64,000 bases of DNA from Sinorhizobium alkalisoli (GTDB taxonomy: Bacteria; Pseudomonadota; Alphaproteobacteria; Rhizobiales; Rhizobiaceae): the NCBI RefSeq assembly GCF_008932245.1, contig NZ_CP034909.1:372001-436000 (forward strand). Reading direction: 5' to 3'. Each line of letters starts with the position of its first letter. The stretch's first letter is position 1. The notes beneath the pieces were generated by a model that was not told the DNA's origin, ran no database searches, and saw nothing but the letters and a program-made list of their open reading frames with translations. Shown here in pieces: positions 25,386-36,296 of this stretch. Both the position numbers and the translations under genes were made by a program.

Positions 25386-25495
25386 GGCGAGAGGCGGCCT
25401 CCGTCCGGCCTGCCGGAACCATGTAGCGCGCCACACCACCTCGCTCTCCAGTGCGGTCGAACGGACGAACGCGGCGTTTTAGGGCACGCCCCGCC

Positions 25496-25580
25496 CGCAA
25501 ATCGGAACCATGTTCGGAAAGCTCGATGCGCAGATTAAGAGAGTTACAGCGCCGCGCGTCTGCCAAGACGCGGCGATGTA
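25496..25580 (+). repeat. RIME-like element, copy A3 (degenerate)
   Basis: It keeps GTTCGGAAAGCTCGATGCGCAG, GAGAGTTACAGCG and the second palindrome GCGCGTCTGCCAAGACGCG. The first palindrome is eroded. It lies between the convergent glcF and L,D-transpeptidase genes. Confidence 0.65.
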
Positions 25581-25601
25581 GAGTGAGGGGAGTTTCGCTC
25601 G

Positions 25602-26297
25602 TCAGCCGCCGAAGATCTCGCGGAGAATGTCGACGCCGCGGTCGTCGAAGCTGATGTCGCCCTGCTTGTTGCCGGGGCCGATCACGATCACCTTGGTGCC
25701 GATCGGTGCCCGATCGTAGAGGTGCTCGACATCGTTGTTCATCATCCGGATGCAACCCGAGGACATGTTCTGGCCGATCGTCCAGGGCTGATTGGTGCCA
25801 TGGATGCGGAAGATCGTGTCGCGACCGCCCTTGTAGAGATAGAGTGCGCGGGCGCCGAGCGGGTTGTCGATGCCGCCTTCCTGGGTGATCGGCAGGATCC
25901 GGCCCTTGGCCGCTTCGCGTGCGCGCATTTCCGCCGGCGGCGTCCAGCTCGGCCATTCGGCCTTCCGGCCCACTTTGACGATACCGGACCAGCCGAAGCC
26001 CTCGCGGCCGACGCCAATCCCGTAGCGGGTCGCGCGGTTCGGACCATCGATGTAATAGAGGAACTTGCTGTTGGTATCGATGATGATCGTGCCGGGCGCT
26101 TCTTCCGTGCGGAAACGAACCTTGGTGCGCCAATACTTTTTCGGCGGCTTCTTCTGCTGGGCGGTGAGGACGATGTCCGAGCGCTTGACGGCCCGACCGC
26201 CCGGCTCGGCAGGCGTGAACGCCGAAGCGTTGACGGCAGCAAAAAGAGTGGTGGCCGCGACGCCGAGCGCGACCAGTTTACCGGCGTGACATTTCAT
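25602..26297 (-). CDS. Secreted L,D-transpeptidase (YkuD domain), copy 1
   Basis: A 231-aa periplasmic enzyme that makes 3-3 peptidoglycan crosslinks or attaches proteins to peptidoglycan. A Sec signal peptide is visible (KLVALGVAATTLFAAVNASA). The YkuD catalytic motif is complete: HGTNQPWTIG followed by SSGCIRMMNNDV with the nucleophilic cysteine. The domain starts near PGTIIIDTNSKFLYYI. GAGGGAATCG precedes the ATG at 26297. A paralog lies immediately upstream on the same strand (26482-27234). Confidence 0.93.
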   Translation of the reverse strand: MKCHAGKLVALGVAATTLFAAVNASAFTPAEPGGRAVKRSDIVLTAQQKKPPKKYWRTKVRFRTEEAPGTIIIDTNSKFLYYIDGPNRATRYGIGVGREGFGWSGIVKVGRKAEWPSWTPPAEMRAREAAKGRILPITQEGGIDNPLGARALYLYKGGRDTIFRIHGTNQPWTIGQNMSSGCIRMMNNDVEHLYDRAPIGTKVIVIGPGNKQGDISFDDRGVDILREIFGG

Positions 26298-26481
26298 CTG
26301 CGATTCCCTCTGAACCCCGAAATCCGAAAGCCATGCGATTTACTGGCAAGTCGCGGCCTGAAACAACCGATAGAAGCAGACTGCGTTGGGCAATCAGCGT
26401 CGTGGATAGTGTTTGTTGCCTTTAGATCACGGTTCGGCGGGAAAAGTGCGGCGCCTCGTCGGAAGCGGACCGCAGCTGCCG

Positions 26482-27234
26482 CTACAGAACGAGGACCTTG
26501 GTGCCGACATTCACCCGCTCGTAAAGGTCGACGACGTCCTCGTTGCGCATGCGGATGCAGCCGGAGGACACGGCGTAGCCGATCGTCCAAGGGGCATTGG
26601 TACCGTGGATCCGATAGAGCGTGGAGCCGAGATACATGGCGCGGGCACCCAGCGGGTTCTGCGGACCGCCGTCCATGCGCGCCGGCAGGTAGTGACCCTT
26701 GGCTGCTTCGCGCGCGATCATTTCCTGCGGCGGCGTCCAACTCGGCCACTCGGCCTTGCGGGTGATCTTGTGCTCGCCTGCCCACTCGAAGCCCGGCTTG
26801 CCGACGCCTACTCCGTACCGCCGGGCTTCGCCATTGCCGGTCACGAGATAGAGGAAGCGATTGTTGGTGTCGATCACGATCGTGCCGGGCTTTTCCCCCG
26901 TCTCATAGGCCACCATCTGTGGCAGGAACTGCGGGTCGAATTTGGTTTTCACCGGTTTCTGGGCGCGCGTGGCGGCCACGGGCTGAACGGCGGGGGCGTA
27001 GGGCGTGCGCCTGACCTGGCGCCGTTCGACGGGTTTTCGGGAGGCCGTGGGCGCCTCTGGGCGGTAAACGACAGGGCGCACGCGCCCGCCGGTCAGCTGC
27101 ATCACCCACGGGGCCGTCAGGTCCGGGCTGACGATGACCGGCGGCCGGTTCTGATAACGATCCTGCGCCCCCGCGCCGACGGGGAAAATGCAGAGGCAGG
27201 AGGTGGCAAGCAAGAGGAACTTCTTCATCTTCAT
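26482..27234 (-). CDS. Secreted L,D-transpeptidase (YkuD domain), copy 2
   Basis: A 250-aa paralog of the downstream gene. The signal peptide is KKFLLLATSCLCIFPVGAGA. A basic, proline-rich linker (about residues 50-95) separates it from the YkuD domain, which starts at PGTIVIDTNNRFLYLV. The active site is HGTNAPWTIG then SSGCIRMRNEDV. Both copies share the same domain layout (KAEWPSWTPP, NPLGARA), so they look like a tandem duplication that diverged in the linker and C-terminus. The 184-bp gap to copy 1 shows no other feature. Confidence 0.92.
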   Translation of the reverse strand: MKMKKFLLLATSCLCIFPVGAGAQDRYQNRPPVIVSPDLTAPWVMQLTGGRVRPVVYRPEAPTASRKPVERRQVRRTPYAPAVQPVAATRAQKPVKTKFDPQFLPQMVAYETGEKPGTIVIDTNNRFLYLVTGNGEARRYGVGVGKPGFEWAGEHKITRKAEWPSWTPPQEMIAREAAKGHYLPARMDGGPQNPLGARAMYLGSTLYRIHGTNAPWTIGYAVSSGCIRMRNEDVVDLYERVNVGTKVLVL

Positions 27235-27439
27235 CGGGCGGACTCGCTACATGACGCCCATTACAAGGCGGCTATTGGAGCCGCGATGCTCGCACCCGCC
27301 CGCCACCGAAAGGTAAACGGCCCTTCACTAAAATGCCGCGACCGCAAGAAAGCTTTGGGTAGGGTTATTTGCGGCTTTATGAATCTGGTTTGCAAATGGT
27401 AAATAGAACAAAAAGGAAACGGATGCGAAGGAATGGACG

Positions 27440-28099
27440 ATGACGGAAAAGGGTCTGATCACGGGCGAGGACGGGCTCAGCCGTTGTGCCTGGCACAGCA
27501 ATCTCGAAGACTACCGTCGCTATCATGACGAGGAATGGGGGCGGCCGATGGCGGACGACCACCGGCTGTTCGAGAAGATCTGCCTGGAAGGCTTCCAGTC
27601 GGGGCTTTCCTGGCTGACGATCTTGAGAAAGCGAGAGGCGTTTCGCGGGGCCTTTGCAGGCTTCGATTTCGAGGTCGTCGCCGAATTCGGGGAGGCCGAT
27701 GTCGAGCGCTGCCTAGCCGATCCGGGCATCGTGCGTCATCGCGGAAAGATCGTCTCCGCGGTCAACAATGCCCGGCGGGCGAGGGAGCTGCGCGATGAAT
27801 TCGGGTCTCTCGCCGCCTATTTCTGGTCGCACGAGCCCAACGGAAGCGAACGTCCCCCTGTCATGGACTACGACACGCTGGTGGCCAATCCGACGACGCC
27901 GGCTTCGGTCAGGATTTCGAAGGATCTGAAGAAGCGCGGCTGGACCTTCGTTGGGCCGACGACCGTCTATGCCTTCATGCAGGCCATGGGCCTCGTCAAC
28001 GACCACCTGGAAGGCTGCTTCTGCCGTGCCGGTGTCGAGGAGATGCGGCGGCAATTCGTGCGGCCTGCCGCAGGTCCGTCTCGATCGGCCTCGATCTAG
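27440..28099 (+). CDS. tag: DNA-3-methyladenine glycosylase I
   Basis: Tag excises 3-methyladenine from alkylated DNA to start base excision repair. The zinc ligands of the family are present: C16 (SRCAWH) and H29 (RYHDEEWG) near the N-terminus, and the histidine/cysteine pair in NDHLEGC near the C-terminus. The segment FEKICLEGFQSGLSWLTIL carries the helix-hairpin-helix-fold core. Length 219 aa including a slightly extended C-terminal tail. The TAG stop is the first three bases of a truncated RIME-like repeat. Confidence 0.94.
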   Translation: MTEKGLITGEDGLSRCAWHSNLEDYRRYHDEEWGRPMADDHRLFEKICLEGFQSGLSWLTILRKREAFRGAFAGFDFEVVAEFGEADVERCLADPGIVRHRGKIVSAVNNARRARELRDEFGSLAAYFWSHEPNGSERPPVMDYDTLVANPTTPASVRISKDLKKRGWTFVGPTTVYAFMQAMGLVNDHLEGCFCRAGVEEMRRQFVRPAAGPSRSASI

Positions 28100-28125
28100 C
28101 GCATCGGCCTGCCGGTTTTCGCGTG
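28097..28125 (+). repeat. RIME-like element fragment, copy A7
   Basis: It begins TAGCGCATCGGCCTGCC and continues GGTTTTCGCG, matching the left end of the A-type element only. The opening TAG is the stop codon of tag. Confidence 0.55.
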
Positions 28126-28250
28126 TCGTTGTTCTGAGAAAGGCAGCAGTGATCCGGACCCGCCTTGAGCGCCTTTGTCGCTGCCGCCGCCCTTGCCGCC
28201 CTTGATATGATCCGGTAGGGAAGGCTCCGACCAAGCTTTGAGTAGCCGGA

Positions 28251-29774
28251 ATGCCTTCCATGAACCAGAAAACCAAGAAAACGCAGAAGCTCAAGGCGCG
28301 CCTGCCGCGCGGCTTCGTCGACCGGTCGGCCGCGGATATCCGCGCCGTCGACGAGATGATTGCGAAGATCCGTGAGGTCTATGAGCGCTACGGCTTCGAT
28401 CCGGTGGAAACGCCGCTATTCGAATATACCGACGCGCTCGGCAAGTTTCTCCCCGACAGCGATCGCCCGAACGAAGGTGTGTTCTCGCTGACCGATGACG
28501 ACGACCAGTGGATGAGCCTTCGCTACGACCTGACGGCGCCGCTTGCCCGTCACGTGGCGGAGAATTTCAACGAGATCCAGCTTCCCTACCGCACCTATCG
28601 CGCCGGCTACGTATTCCGCAACGAAAAGCCGGGGCCGGGCCGCTTCCGCCAATTCATGCAATTCGACGCCGATACGGTCGGCGCCGCCGGCGTCCAGGCC
28701 GATGCCGAGATGTGCATGATGATGGCCGACACGATGGAGGCGCTTGGCATCAAGCGCAACGACTACGTGATCCGGGTCAACAACCGGAAGGTCCTCGACG
28801 GCGTGCTGGAAGCAATCGGGCTTGGCGGCGACGAGCAGGCGAATACCCGTCTGGCGGTCCTGCGCGCCATCGACAAGCTCGACAAGTTCGGACCGGACGG
28901 CGTGCGGCTCCTGCTCGCCGAGGGCCGTAAGGACGAGAGCGGCGATTTCACCAAGGGTGCCGGGCTTGACGAGCAGCAGATCCGCAAAATTCTGTTCTTC
29001 ATCGGCATCACCGACTACGCCAAGAGTGCCGGCGAACTGGCCGAACTCGTTGCCGGCACCGCCAAAGGCGCGGAAGGCGTCGAGGAACTCAACACCATCC
29101 GCAGCCTCGTTCTCAGCGCCGGTTACGAGGCGGACCGCATCAAGATCGACCCGTCGGTGGTGCGCGGCCTCGAATATTATACCGGTCCCGTCTTCGAGGC
29201 CGAACTGCAATTCGCCGTCACCAATGAGAAGGGCGAGCGGGTCGTCTTCGGCTCGGTCGGCGGCGGCGGCCGCTATGATGGCCTCGTTTCGCGTTTCATG
29301 GGACAGCCAGTGCCGGCGACGGGCTTCTCGATCGGTGTCTCGCGCCTGATGACGGCGCTCAAGAATCTCGGCAAGCTCGGCGCCGAAGAGGTGATTGCGC
29401 CGGTCGTCGTCTGCGTCATGGACCGCGACCTCGATAGCATGGGCCGTTACCAGCGCTTCGTGCAGGAGTTGCGCCACGCCGGCATCCGCGCCGAGATGTA
29501 TCAGGGAAACAAGAAGAATTTCGGCGACCAGCTCAAATATGCCGATCGCCGCGGCTCGCCGATCGCCATCATTCAGGGCGGCGACGAGCGCGCCTCCGGC
29601 ATCGTCCAGATCAAGGACCTGATCGAGGGCAAGCGCCTCTCCGGCGAGATAGAGAACAACGTCGCCTGGCGCGAGGCTCGCGTCGCCCAGGTCTCCGTTC
29701 TGGAAAGCGAACTGATCGCCAAGGTTCGGGAAATTCTGGAAGGGCAGGCCGAGGATCGGAAAAGGTCAGGCTGA
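28251..29774 (+). CDS. hisS: Histidyl-tRNA synthetase (divergent alphaproteobacterial type)
   Basis: HisS charges tRNA-His. Class II motifs are visible. The first histidine-specific motif has the form [12 protein letters not shown]. Motif 2 appears as [20 protein letters not shown], which differs from the usual ERPQKGRYREFHQ-type sequence. The 507-aa length exceeds that of E. coli HisRS (424 aa) through an internal insertion. This form is known in alphaproteobacteria whose tRNA-His lacks the extra G at position -1. The start is ATG 28251 or the ATG at 28260. The stop overlaps the hisZ start by one base. Confidence 0.95.
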   Translation: MPSMNQKTKKTQKLKARLPRGFVDRSAADIRAVDEMIAKIREVYERYGFDPVETPLFEYTDALGKFLPDSDRPNEGVFSLTDDDDQWMSLRYDLTAPLARHVAENFNEIQLPYRTYRAGYVFRNEKPGPGRFRQFMQFDADTVGAAGVQADAEMCMMMADTMEALGIKRNDYVIRVNNRKVLDGVLEAIGLGGDEQANTRLAVLRAIDKLDKFGPDGVRLLLAEGRKDESGDFTKGAGLDEQQIRKILFFIGITDYAKSAGELAELVAGTAKGAEGVEELNTIRSLVLSAGYEADRIKIDPSVVRGLEYYTGPVFEAELQFAVTNEKGERVVFGSVGGGGRYDGLVSRFMGQPVPATGFSIGVSRLMTALKNLGKLGAEEVIAPVVVCVMDRDLDSMGRYQRFVQELRHAGIRAEMYQGNKKNFGDQLKYADRRGSPIAIIQGGDERASGIVQIKDLIEGKRLSGEIENNVAWREARVAQVSVLESELIAKVREILEGQAEDRKRSG

Positions 29775-30916
29775 TGCCGCTGATCGATCTCCCCGCCTTT
29801 GCCCCTGACCTTCTTGCCGATTTCGAACGGCTGAAGACGCTGCGTGTCGATACGCCGGTGATCCAGCCGGCCGAGCCTTTCCTCGACATGGCGGGAGAAG
29901 ACCTGCGCCGCCGCATCTTCATGACCGCGAGCGAGACCGGCGAGAGCCTGTGCCTGCGCCCGGAATTCACCATCCCCGTCTGCCTCAGGCATATCGAGAC
30001 GGCGACCGGCACGCCGCAGCGTTACGCCTATCTTGGCGAGGTCTTCCGCCAGCGCCGCGACGGCTCGAACGAGTTTTACCAGGCAGGCATAGAGGATCTC
30101 GGTGACCCGGACACGGCCGGCGCCGACGCGCGAGCAATCGGCGATGCGATGCTCGTTGCAGCCAACCGGCTACCTGGTCGGCGGCTCAAGGTGACGCTCG
30201 GCGATCAGTCCGTCTTCGAGGCGGTGATCGCCGCCTGCGGCTTGCCGGCCGGTTGGCAGAAGCGGCTCATCCATGCCTTCGGCGACCAGAAACAATTGCA
30301 GAGGCTTCTGGGGGAACTTGCAGACCCAAAGTCCTCCGGCGTCTTCGGTCCTGAGGTCGAGCGACTTGCCGGGATGGGGATCCTTGATGACGTCGACCGA
30401 CTCGTGGCGGAGATCGCCGGTATCATGGAAGCGACCGGCTATTCTACCAATGCCAGCCGCTCGCCCGGCGACATTGCCCGCCGGCTCAAGGAAAAGATGG
30501 CGCTTGCGGCGACGAAACTCGACCCGGCCGCGCTTGCGGTCATGCGCGAATTCCTGGCGCTCGATCTGCCGCTCGCCGATGCGCCAGAGGCTCTGCGGCA
30601 GTTCGCCACCGAGTCGGGACTGAAAATAGGCGATGCGCTTGCACTCTTCGACGCCCGCGTTGCGGCGCTTGCAAAGTCGGGCGCCGATGTCGATGTCATC
30701 AGGTATCGCGCCGCGTTCGGCCGCCCGCTCGATTACTACACCGGGCTGGTCTTCGAGATCGAACTCGAGGGAACGCCGGCGGTTCTCGCAGGCGGCGGAC
30801 GCTTCGACAGGCTGCTGACGCTGCTTGGCGCCCAGGAGCACATCCCGGCCGTCGGGTTCTCTCTCTGGCTTGACCGGATCGAACGGGCCATGGCGGCCGC
30901 AGGGGACGCGAAATGA
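29774..30916 (+). CDS. hisZ: ATP phosphoribosyltransferase regulatory subunit HisZ
   Basis: HisZ is a HisRS paralog that binds short-form HisG and confers histidine feedback control; it does not charge tRNA. The class II fold remains ([51 protein letters not shown]), but the histidine-activating motif is altered (GRPLDYYTG instead of RGLEYYTG). Length 380 aa. It overlaps hisS by one base and hisG by four, so hisS-hisZ-hisG is one operon linking charging with the first step of histidine synthesis. Confidence 0.93.
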   Translation: MPLIDLPAFAPDLLADFERLKTLRVDTPVIQPAEPFLDMAGEDLRRRIFMTASETGESLCLRPEFTIPVCLRHIETATGTPQRYAYLGEVFRQRRDGSNEFYQAGIEDLGDPDTAGADARAIGDAMLVAANRLPGRRLKVTLGDQSVFEAVIAACGLPAGWQKRLIHAFGDQKQLQRLLGELADPKSSGVFGPEVERLAGMGILDDVDRLVAEIAGIMEATGYSTNASRSPGDIARRLKEKMALAATKLDPAALAVMREFLALDLPLADAPEALRQFATESGLKIGDALALFDARVAALAKSGADVDVIRYRAAFGRPLDYYTGLVFEIELEGTPAVLAGGGRFDRLLTLLGAQEHIPAVGFSLWLDRIERAMAAAGDAK

Positions 30917-31608
30917 CCATTACCCTTGCGCTGCCCTCGAAGGGACGGATGAAGGACGACGCCTCGGCCATCTTCGAGCGGGCCGGCATGAAGATCGTCG
31001 CCGTCGGCAATGATCGCTCCTATCGCGGGCGCGTCGAGGGCTGGGACGACGTCGAGGTCGCCTTCCTTTCGGCCTCCGAAATCTCGCGCGAGGTCGGCAG
31101 CGGTGCCGTCGATTTCGGCGTCACCGGCGAAGACCTCGTGCGCGAAGGGCTGGCCGATGCCGATGGGCGGGTCGAATTCGTGGCCCGGCTCGGCTTCGGC
31201 CAAGCGGATGTCGTCGTCGCCGTGCCGGAAATCTGGTACGACGTTGATACCATGGCCGACCTCGGCGACGTCGCCGCCGATTTCCGCGCCCGCCATGGGC
31301 GGCGACTGGCGATCGCCACCAAGTATTGGAGGCTGACGCAGCAGTTCTTCTCCGGGAGCCACGGCATTCAGCTCTACCGCATCGTCGAAAGCCTCGGCGC
31401 CACCGAAGGCGCCCCGGCCTCCGGCTCAGCCGACATCATCGTCGATATCACGTCGACCGGCTCCACGCTCCGCGCGAACCATCTGAAGATTCTTTCGGAC
31501 GGCGTGATCTTGCGTTCCGAGGCCTGCCTTGTCCGGGCCCGCAAGCCGGCTCACGCGGACGATCCCACGGTTGATCGCATCATCGCTGCCGTGCGAGGAG
31601 CGCTCTGA
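30913..31608 (+). CDS. hisG: ATP phosphoribosyltransferase, short form
   Basis: HisG condenses ATP with PRPP, the first committed step of histidine biosynthesis. At 231 aa it is the short form, which lacks the C-terminal regulatory domain and needs HisZ. Conserved parts are [13 protein letters not shown] at the N-terminus, [13 protein letters not shown], and the PRPP loop region [14 protein letters not shown]. The start overlaps the hisZ stop by 4 bases (ATGA). Confidence 0.95.
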   Translation: MTITLALPSKGRMKDDASAIFERAGMKIVAVGNDRSYRGRVEGWDDVEVAFLSASEISREVGSGAVDFGVTGEDLVREGLADADGRVEFVARLGFGQADVVVAVPEIWYDVDTMADLGDVAADFRARHGRRLAIATKYWRLTQQFFSGSHGIQLYRIVESLGATEGAPASGSADIIVDITSTGSTLRANHLKILSDGVILRSEACLVRARKPAHADDPTVDRIIAAVRGAL

Positions 31609-31714
31609 GCCGGTTGGCGCATCTCGTATTCGTCGGTCCCGGCCCTGACAAATGCAACCGGCGCTACCTATGTAGGGACGGCAGAGCTCCCAAGAACAAA
31701 CTCGAGGCAACCTT

Positions 31715-32422
31715 ATGGCTGATCTTTCCTCCTTCCCGATTACGCGCCGCTGGCCGGCGAAGAATCCTGACATTATCCAGCTCTACTCGCTGCCGACCCC
31801 GAATGGCGTGAAAATCTCGATCGCGCTCGAAGAACTGGGCCTGCCCTATGAGGCGCACCGTATCGCCTTCGACGCAAACGAGCAGAAATCGCCCGAATTC
31901 GTCTCTCTCAACCCGAACGGCCGCATTCCTGCGATCATCGACCCCAACGGACCGGACGGCAAGCCGATCGGGCTCTTCGAATCCGGCGCGATCCTGGTTT
32001 ATCTGGCGGAAAAGACCGGAAAGCTCATCCCTGCGGATGCGGCCGGCCGTTATGAGACGCTGTGCTGGGTGATGTTCCAGATGGGCGGCGTCGGGCCGAT
32101 GCTGGGCCAGTTCGGTCATTTCTTCAAGTTCGCGGCGGACAAGGTCGCCAACAATCCCTATCCGGTCGAGCGTTATCGCGACGAGGCGAAGCGTCTTCTC
32201 GGCGTTCTCGATGCGCGTCTTGAGGGCCGGCAGTGGCTGATGGGCGACGAATACACGATCGCCGACATCGCCACCTATCCTTGGGTGGAAGGCGCGCGCA
32301 AGTTCTACGGTGGCGCTGAGGTGCTCGACTATGAGAGCTTTCCGAATGTCCTGGCCTGGGTGGAGCGCGGTCTCGCCCGCCCGGCTGCTCAGAGGGGCTT
32401 GGAAATTCCGAGAAAGGAATAG
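31715..32422 (+). CDS. Nu-class glutathione S-transferase (YfcG/YghU-like)
   Basis: A 235-aa cytosolic thioredoxin-fold/helical GST. The N-terminal active region IIQLYSLPTPNGVKISIALE shows the T-P-N-G-x-K motif of Nu-class enzymes, which bind two glutathiones and reduce disulfides or peroxides. It continues with NPNGRIPAIIDP and the glutathione-gamma-glutamyl-binding FESGAILVYLAEK. The C-terminal helical domain includes GDEYTIADIATYPWV. It lies 106 bases after hisG and may be a separate unit. Confidence 0.9.
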   Translation: MADLSSFPITRRWPAKNPDIIQLYSLPTPNGVKISIALEELGLPYEAHRIAFDANEQKSPEFVSLNPNGRIPAIIDPNGPDGKPIGLFESGAILVYLAEKTGKLIPADAAGRYETLCWVMFQMGGVGPMLGQFGHFFKFAADKVANNPYPVERYRDEAKRLLGVLDARLEGRQWLMGDEYTIADIATYPWVEGARKFYGGAEVLDYESFPNVLAWVERGLARPAAQRGLEIPRKE

Positions 32423-32497
32423 CCGCTGCACCTACCCGGCCGCAGTTGACGAGCCGGCGGCCGGGAGCGTACCGGTTAGGAAAGAGAATCGTGACAG

Positions 32498-33721
32498 GTG
32501 GATAAGGTGTCGGGAAGGCTTGTTGTCATCGGTGGCGGTCAGGCCGCCTTCGCCCTGGTTGCCAAGCTGCGCGCGCTTGCCGACCAGCGTCCGATCACCG
32601 TCATTGCCGCGGAAGCGAGCCTGCCCTACCAGCGGCCGCCGCTCTCCAAGAAGTACCTGCTGCGGGAAATGAGCCTCGACCGGCTGCTTTACCGGCCGGA
32701 GGCCTGGTATGCGGACCATTCGGTCGACATCCGTCTGTCGACGAGCGTGACGCGCGTCGACCGCGCTGCAAAAGAGGTCACGCTGAGTGACGGATCAAAG
32801 CTCGACTATGAGACGCTGGCTTTCGCCACCGGGGCGACCCCGCGCCGCTTGCCGGTATCGATCGGTGGCGATCTCGCCGGCGTCCATGTCGTGCGCGATT
32901 ACAAGGATGCCGACCGGCTTGCCGAGGAAATGCAGCCGGGGCGTCGGGCGCTTGTCGTCGGTGGCGGTTATATCGGCCTCGAGGCTGCGGCGGTCGCCCG
33001 CAGCCTCGGTCTCGAGGTGATCGTCCTCGAAATGGCCGACCGCATCCTCCAGCGTGTTGCCTCCGCAGCCACCTCGGCAATCGTGCGCGATATCCACCGC
33101 GCGCATGGGGTTGAAATTCGCGAAGGCATGGGGCTGCATCGTCTCATCGGTGAGAACGGCCGCGTCTCGGCCGCCGAGCTTTCCGACGGTTCCGTCGTCC
33201 CTGTGGACATGGTGATCGTCGGCATCGGCGTGACGGCCAACGACGCGCTCGCGCACGATGCCGGGCTTGAAACTGCGAATGGCATCCTGGTCGATAGCTA
33301 CGGGCGGACGTCCGACCCGGCGATCTATGCCATGGGCGATTGCGCAGTCCTGCCCTGGCAGGACATGCGCATCCGCCTGGAGTCGGTACAGAACGCCGTG
33401 GACCAGGCAGAGGCCGTGGCCGCCATCCTCGCCGGCGGTTCCGCGCCCTACGATCCGCATCCCTGGTTCTGGTCGGACCAGTACGACGTCAAGCTCCAGA
33501 TCGCCGGCTTCGGCCTCGGGCACGACGAAACTTTGGTTCGCCCTGGCCAGCGCGAAGGCAGTGTTTCGGTCTGGTATTTCCGCGAAGGCAAGCTGATCGC
33601 CGTCGATGCGATCAACGACGCCAAGGCCTATGTCACCGGAAAGAAGCTGCTGGAAGCGGGGAAGACGCCGGACCGCAAGATTTTGGCCGACCCGCGGAGC
33701 GATCTGAAATCGTTGATGTAA
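32498..33721 (+). CDS. FAD-dependent NAD(P)H:ferredoxin reductase-type oxidoreductase
   Basis: A 407-aa pyridine nucleotide-disulfide-fold flavoprotein of the ferredoxin/putidaredoxin reductase type. The FAD motif is VVIGGGQAAFALVAKLR at the N-terminus and the NAD(P)H motif VVGGGYIGLEAAAVARSLG is central. The second FAD motif is YAMGDCAV. PYQRPPLSKKYLL is typical of reductases for monooxygenases or dioxygenases. No ferredoxin or oxygenase gene is near, so the partner is unknown. The start may be the GTG at 32498 or a GTG 9 bases later. Confidence 0.88.
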   Translation: MDKVSGRLVVIGGGQAAFALVAKLRALADQRPITVIAAEASLPYQRPPLSKKYLLREMSLDRLLYRPEAWYADHSVDIRLSTSVTRVDRAAKEVTLSDGSKLDYETLAFATGATPRRLPVSIGGDLAGVHVVRDYKDADRLAEEMQPGRRALVVGGGYIGLEAAAVARSLGLEVIVLEMADRILQRVASAATSAIVRDIHRAHGVEIREGMGLHRLIGENGRVSAAELSDGSVVPVDMVIVGIGVTANDALAHDAGLETANGILVDSYGRTSDPAIYAMGDCAVLPWQDMRIRLESVQNAVDQAEAVAAILAGGSAPYDPHPWFWSDQYDVKLQIAGFGLGHDETLVRPGQREGSVSVWYFREGKLIAVDAINDAKAYVTGKKLLEAGKTPDRKILADPRSDLKSLM

Positions 33722-33733
33722 CCGGCGAAATCG

Positions 33734-33770
33734 CCCCTCACCCTAGCCCTCTCCCCGCAGGCGGGGGAAG
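33734..33770. repeat. CCCTCACCCTAGCCCTCTCCCC-type intergenic repeat fragment
   Basis: A CT-rich stretch reading CCCTCACCCTAGCCC then TCTCCCCGCAGGCGGGG, with a small hairpin CCCCGC/GCGGGG. This kind of short repeat is scattered through many proteobacterial genomes. It lies just after the flavoprotein gene. Confidence 0.5.
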
Positions 33771-33846
33771 GTGGGCGGCAGGCCGGACGAGGGGCCTCCG
33801 CGACGATCGACTACCTCAACGAGACGATCATTTCTCGCTGAATAGC

Positions 33847-33873
33847 AAAAAGGGCAGCCCGAGAGCCGCCCTT
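33847..33873 (-). terminator. Rho-independent terminator for groESL
   Basis: On the minus strand, AGGGCGGC and GGCTGCCCT pair through an 8-bp stem with one G-T wobble and loop TCTCGG, followed by TTTTTG. It lies 145 bases past the groEL stop because a duplicated segment intervenes. Confidence 0.8.
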
Positions 33874-33881
33874 CAGATCCG

Positions 33882-35703
<1,822 letters not shown>

Positions 35704-35735
35704 TTACGGAAGGTTTTGGGAGGGTTGCCGGCCGA

Positions 35736-36032
35736 TCAGCCGATGATGCCCATGATGTCGGCTTCCTTCATGATCAGAAGGTCTTCGCCGTTGATCTTGA
35801 CTTCGGTGCCGGACCACTTGCCGAACAGCACGCGGTCACCAGCCTTGACGTCGAGTGCGACAACCTTGCCGCTTTCATCACGAGCGCCCGATCCGACAGC
35901 CACGATTTCGCCTTCTTGCGGCTTTTCCTTTGCGGTGTCCGGAATGATGATGCCGCCCTTGGTCTTCTCTTCAGACTCGACGCGGCGGACGACGACGCGG
36001 TCGTGCAGCGGACGGAAATTGGTGCTTGCCAT
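35736..36032 (-). CDS. groES: 10-kDa co-chaperonin GroES
   Basis: GroES caps GroEL. The 98-aa protein shows the mobile-loop and roof segments [21 protein letters not shown] and [21 protein letters not shown]. It is first in the groES-groEL operon. A CIRCE operator and a sigma70-type promoter lie upstream, so repression by HrcA is expected, with heat-shock sigma input possible. Confidence 0.97.
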   Translation of the reverse strand: MASTNFRPLHDRVVVRRVESEEKTKGGIIIPDTAKEKPQEGEIVAVGSGARDESGKVVALDVKAGDRVLFGKWSGTEVKINGEDLLIMKEADIMGIIG

Positions 36033-36090
36033 TGTCTAATCCCTCGATCAAATGACATTGCGGATCGTTGGAGAGATCCGGTGGATGGTA

Positions 36091-36117
36091 TTAGCACTCA
36101 TGTCGAGCGAGTGCTAG
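36091..36117 (-). promoter_or_regulatory. CIRCE operator (HrcA binding site)
   Basis: TTAGCACTC (36091-36099) and GAGTGCTAG (36109-36117) flank a 9-bp spacer, the exact CIRCE geometry with one terminal mismatch. It lies 59 bases upstream of groES and just downstream of a -10 element. Confidence 0.95.
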
Positions 36118-36124
36118 CGTCGCC

Positions 36125-36153
36125 GAGATAAGACCGGCCAGCGGGCGAGTCAA
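36125..36153 (-). promoter_or_regulatory. groESL promoter
   Basis: On the minus strand TTGACT (RC of 36148-36153), a 17-bp spacer, then TATCTC (RC of 36125-36130). The start point would fall at the edge of the CIRCE operator, which fits HrcA repression of initiation. Confidence 0.65.
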
Positions 36154-36226
36154 GGATCGGCTGCGAGATTTTTCGGCCAGTCGGAAAGCGTTGACAGCTC
36201 TGCCGCTATTTTGTTTGATGACTATA

Positions 36227-36246
36227 TGGGGTGAGCGAATACCCCA
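36227..36246. promoter_or_regulatory. Inverted repeat upstream of chrB
   Basis: TGGGGT (36227-36232) and ACCCCA (36241-36246) flank 8 bases, and CTATAT, a good alphaproteobacterial -10, ends at 36227. The position, 51 bases before the chrB ATG, suits an operator. ChrB-family proteins can regulate chr promoters, so it may be self-controlled; this is inferred. Confidence 0.4.
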
Positions 36247-36296
36247 CGAGGCGTCATGCCGGAATTCGCGTCCATCATAAGCAAGGACGTCGTATC

